NCBI RefSeq assembly: GCF_014805625.2
Contig: NW_023998433.1
Span: 5,501,798 to 5,565,797, forward strand
Source of the DNA: Glossina fuscipes
Lineage: Eukaryota; Arthropoda; Insecta; Diptera; Glossinidae
Direction of reading: 5' to 3'
DNA length: 64,000 nt
Made by a program: the position numbers and the translations under genes
Notes under the pieces: generated by a model
What the model was told of the DNA's origin: nothing
What the model saw: the letters and a program-made list of their open reading frames with translations, nothing else
The model's database searches: none
In this document: piece by piece, positions 60,816 to 64,000 of the stretch
How the letters are laid out: the number at the start of each line of letters is the position of its first letter
Numbering within the stretch: the first letter of the stretch is position 1

Positions 60816-62138
60816 TTACGCCAACAAATATAAACTAAACAACCGTTTACATGAAAGATATAGATTTAATATACCAGAAACTGCGCGTAATATGAAAATT
60901 TGAATTGCTCTTTGATCAAGTCAGCTACCATTCTACATAGCAACTATCCATCACCCAGCGTTTCTCAAGATCTTAAATCAAGATCTTAAATTATGTGTAA
61001 AAGAAGAAATTTCATCTCTAAAGCTAGCTAGATGGATTATACGTCAGTCTGTTGATTTTAGGTGAATTTAGGTTCATTTGTCAAAATACTATTAAAGAAT
61101 TTTATGGTCAACGCTTTGATTTAAAAGTTGTTTGTATGGATCGATGCTATCAAATAATTAGAGCTTCTAGCACATCGGTAATGAATTAATAATGGATTCA
61201 CTTAATTCAATTTAGTTAAATATTTATATCTTAATTTTTAATTAAATTCTAGTCCGAAAGCAACTCGAATTTTTAGCATAACAAAGCATTTATTTTTATG
61301 TTAATTTATACAATTTCCTCTTCATTCCGGAAAACAATGCATTTACGTATGATTTACTCTTTATTTTCTTACTCTTCGCTTTCTGCAGTACAGAAGGCAA
61401 TTAGTTATTGTCTTTTGTTTTCTTCGCATTCTTTAACAGTCTGTTTTATGTAACCAGATATGATTATAGAATATTACTTTCCTCTTCTATCTCGCTTTCT
61501 TTTCTTTTTTTTGCTTTTTTTCCGGGCTCTCTTTTTTCTTTTCCATACTTTCGTCACCATTCCTTTACCGAACGTTGTTATTTCCTTTTGTAATGTAACT
61601 TCCGTTCTACGGATAACTGATATATAAAATTGTTTTATTATATTTTCCTTCGTATTCATATAATGGTTGCGAATGTGTATACGTGTACTGCCCGCAGGAT
61701 ACGTACGATAATTGGAAATTTAATAAATGTCAATGTATTAATAATTTGAGACAAGCAGCTTTTCCGTTGCTCTCACGAAATAACAATTGATCATTGTGCA
61801 GGGCAAGATTTTAATTGGAATTGCAAAACATATTCGAATTAAGTATTGAATGGCAAACCCAAAACAAAAAAAAAGTCGTTTTATCTTTGATTGTTAATGT
61901 TATATTTTAAACCAGATGTAAACGGTTAAATTTATGATTATTACGTTCAGGGTAAACACTTGGATATACATTGTACTGCTTGTCCTCTTAGGTTGGTCCT
62001 GCTGAAGAAATTTTACAATGCATATCCAACATTAATTTCAACGAAATACGTTTTACAGTTGGTATATTAGCGCAATGTGACTGCATTTCATGTTGTCTGC
62101 CGTTGGTCAAACTTTATTTCTATACGATCGATATCCGT
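60816..62138. other. Gene-free intergenic stretch
   Basis: Contains two tandem copies of CAAGATCTTAAAT (60966-60978 and 60979-60991) and T/C-rich DNA (61480-61560). No gene seen. Confidence 0.55.
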
Positions 62139-62140
62139 CT

Positions 62141-62240
62141 GGGTAGCCGAAGGCGAGCAATCTCGACCAGCAAGTCAATCGTCGTGGGTTTGAATCTCAA
62201 GTGCGGTAGAGTTTTTAATAAAAACCGATAGCCTTAGATG
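62141..62240 (+). repeat. tRNA-like sequence, possible SINE head
   Basis: GGTAGCCGAAGG (62142-62153) resembles a polymerase III A box and GGTTTGAATCT (62188-62198) a B box, about 35 bp apart as in tRNA genes. A cloverleaf cannot be closed convincingly, and downstream the sequence runs on as AAGTGCGGTAGAGTTTTTAATAAAAACCG. It therefore fits a tRNA-derived SINE or pseudo-tRNA better than a functional tRNA. A single copy is seen in the window. Confidence 0.4.
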
Positions 62241-62288
62241 CTAGTGCTTTTAAGAGTTTAGTCTTAGAATTTATTTCTCTGGCGAAAT

Positions 62289-62310
62289 TAATAATAATAA
62301 TAATAATATA
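62289..62310. repeat. (AAT)n microsatellite, short
   Basis: Seven or so AAT units. Confidence 0.85.
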
Positions 62311-63129
62311 TGATCGGTATTTGAAGTTTAAACATGAACTGAATAACGGGTGACGTTAAGAGAAAAGCGGGTAAGCAAATTGACAACAACATCATTAATG
62401 GGGAAAAAAGCGAATGTGGAGTGTCCCCCTTTCAAATGCAATACCTTAGATTTAGAAATGCCGAATTTTAAAATTCTATATAGACTCCGTTGCGGTCTTG
62501 CTTGTTAAGTTACTTTCTCCCCATTTTAAAATGGAAGACTTTGTCGATAATCTGAGGGGGAGCATCTTGACTGTGGAAGTCTGCCTGGAGACTAGAATCT
62601 CGATTTTTTTGTTTCGGTATGGCAATTTGAAATGTCACTTATAATTGTTTTCTGCTGACTCTGATCGATCTGACCGGCGTTTGATCCATGGAAAAGAAGT
62701 AGGGCTCTCAATTTTCTACCAAAGGCGAAAATATGTCAATCTAATATATCTAGCCGAACAATTGTGGTTTATGTCCAGAAATTTTACTGTATGTGTCAAA
62801 TATCATTGAGAGTAACCCCGCTTCGAACGTCTAAACCATTGAATGATTCTATGTAAATATGAATGATTCTAATAAATATTGAATGATTCTATGAGTCCCA
62901 TAGAAGATTACCTCTTTTATGCTTTCTACTTGGTTTTATGTAATTATTTTCCGATATATGTTTTAAAATTTTTGAACAATCACTGTAAGAGGTACTTACT
63001 TTTGGTTTTCTTGTTGATCGGTTTCCTTTGGGAAATAACCATAATTATGCCTTTCTTCTCGATTTTCATTGTAAGTCGAAATTAAAGTTTCGTTACTCTG
63101 TCATCGAATTTCGGAATTTTTAACTGAAT
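62311..63129. other. Gene-free intergenic stretch
   Basis: No gene recognised. A 20-bp tandem repeat within it is listed separately. The open frame from 62879 encodes a hydrophobic low-complexity peptide. Confidence 0.5.
62841..62890. repeat. 20-bp tandem repeat, about 2.5 units
   Basis: GAATGATTCT occurs at 62841, 62861 and 62881, exactly 20 bp apart, with AT-rich spacers ATGTAAATAT and AATAAATATT. Confidence 0.9.
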
Positions 63130-63343
63130 TTTTTTACTAAAATTGGAAGATGCCATACTTTCATATGGTTGATGTTTAGTGCCGCCGCTATTTTTTGACG
63201 GCTTGCTCTGCCAGTTGCAAAATTTCATCGACTTTTTTAGTGACTGCGAGCTGCGTCTTTGACATCGAAATTTCCGGAACGAAATCGAGCAAACTTTTCC
63301 TGGATCCTTCGCTCACTCACATTATTCTTACCGTAGATCTTCG
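63130..63343 (-). pseudogene. Mariner transposase N-terminal fragment, minus strand
   Basis: On the minus strand from 63343: KIYGKNNVSERRIQEKFARF, then RSGNFDVKDAARS. This is the end of the first helix-turn-helix and the hook motif of mellifera/cecropia-type mariners. After a shift comes KKVDEILQLAEQAVKK, then LNINHMKVWHL, the second helix-turn-helix. The sequence ends before WVPH and the catalytic core. Frame changes and a stop show it is inactive. Confidence 0.8.
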
Positions 63344-63775
63344 ATTTTTTTTTTTTTTTTTTGCTTAGCGTATTTATTCAGATATTTCACTTATTTTCAA
63401 ATCAATATAACTTTTTACACGAGTCTAGAGTTACAAAACTATTTTCACAAAAAAGTAAGCTAAAATATTCATTTTTAAGCACATGTTTATTTGAGAAAAT
63501 TAGCTTAGTGTTGCTCAACATATAGGTTCCACGAAAAAAGCCACGAAGAATTTTTAATATCGCCTAATAAAACATACGATAAGTGTCAGGTGGTCAAAGA
63601 TGAAACTTTTAGTTTACTGTTTTCCCAACTTTGACAGTTTGTTATTTGTCAATGACTTAATATTTTACGATTCTGGTTTTTTTGTTACGAAGTTACACAT
63701 GTTGCTCGTAAAAACAAATTATCCCAGCTCCAAAAAATACTATTAACTTCTTTTAAAAACTATTTTTTTTTGATC
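63344..63775. other. Short intergenic stretch between two mariner pieces
   Basis: Holds a poly-T run (63345-63362) and AT-rich DNA. The last 250 bp may be the 5' non-coding part of the element starting at 63776, but no terminal repeat could be identified. Confidence 0.45.
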
Positions 63776-64000
63776 ATGGATCGGTCGGAAATTCGTACAG
63801 TTATTGCGTGGAACTACGTCATCGCAGACCTCGCGAAACATAAATAGCGTATTTGGTTCTAGCGTAACTAGGCATGCGGACAGTATTAAATTGGTCTGGC
63901 AAATTTAGCATTGGTAACGCGGTTGCCGAGAATCAAAGGTCAATAATGACGTACTAAAGGTCACCGTTGAGTCTGGCCCATCTCAAAACGCTTCTGAATT
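63776..64000 (+). pseudogene. Mariner transposase 5' part, cecropia-like, cut by the window end
   Basis: MDRSEIRTVIAWNYV at 63776 matches the N-terminus of cecropia-type mariners (M-DK-EIR-VI-YEF). In shifted frames it continues with NSVFGSSVTRHADSIKLVWQ (63847-63908), then ESKVNNDVLKVTVESGPSQN (63931-63990), corresponding to the first helix-turn-helix, linker and start of the second. A TAG and several frame changes are present. The rest lies beyond the window. Confidence 0.75.

Noticed and set aside
62841..62890. CRISPR-like spacing of direct repeats
   Set aside because: Repeats are 10 bp with 10-bp AT-rich spacers, no cas genes, in a eukaryotic context.

Overview
The window reads as non-coding chromosomal DNA of a higher fly (Diptera). 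Supporting signs are the strong AT bias, abundant TATG/CATA-type simple repeats, and a dense layer of decayed insect transposons, including several mariner lineages and an R1-clade LINE. A tephritid-like fly is my best guess, but the exact group is inference. I could not identify any intact host gene, and no operon-like or bacterial organisation is present. Most open frames are short chance runs in AT-rich or simple-repeat DNA.

Layout from left to right. Positions 1-5290 are low-complexity intergenic DNA with one copy of an unclassified dispersed repeat ('family A', second copy at 7800-8545). Positions 5292-6549 hold two decayed mariner elements of different lineages in series. Positions 10650-14220 hold several copies of a second dispersed repeat ('family B', which ends in a GGGTATAAAA motif) and a 251-bp solo LTR. 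An R1-clade LINE fragment (14285-15466) follows and runs directly into a (CA)n tract. Positions 19086-21436 are a composite: a LINE that carries RNase H and has lost its RT core, with a mariner transposase fused in frame to its 3' end.

Positions 24228-26660 hold two more mariner remnants on opposite strands. Positions 30530-31040 are a Tc1-like remnant, and 34437-35658 hold two more mariner pieces. The long stretch 36000-57300 is mostly featureless, with scattered family B fragments, microsatellites, one LINE 3' end (50012-50266) and a few unidentified open frames. Near the right end are a mariner N-terminus (57365-57585), a 461-bp solo LTR with a 77-bp tandem duplication in its U3 (57682-58142), a long family B copy (59420-59986), a cysteine-rich open frame of unknown nature (60402-60815), a tRNA-like SINE candidate (62141-62240), and two divergent mariner 5' halves (63130-63343 and 63776-64000, cut by the window edge).

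There are no cooperating genes here. What can be read is a transposon graveyard: ten mariner remnants from at least four lineages, one Tc1-like element, three LINE fragments and two solo LTRs of one apparent family. No CRISPR array, rRNA gene or functional tRNA gene was seen.
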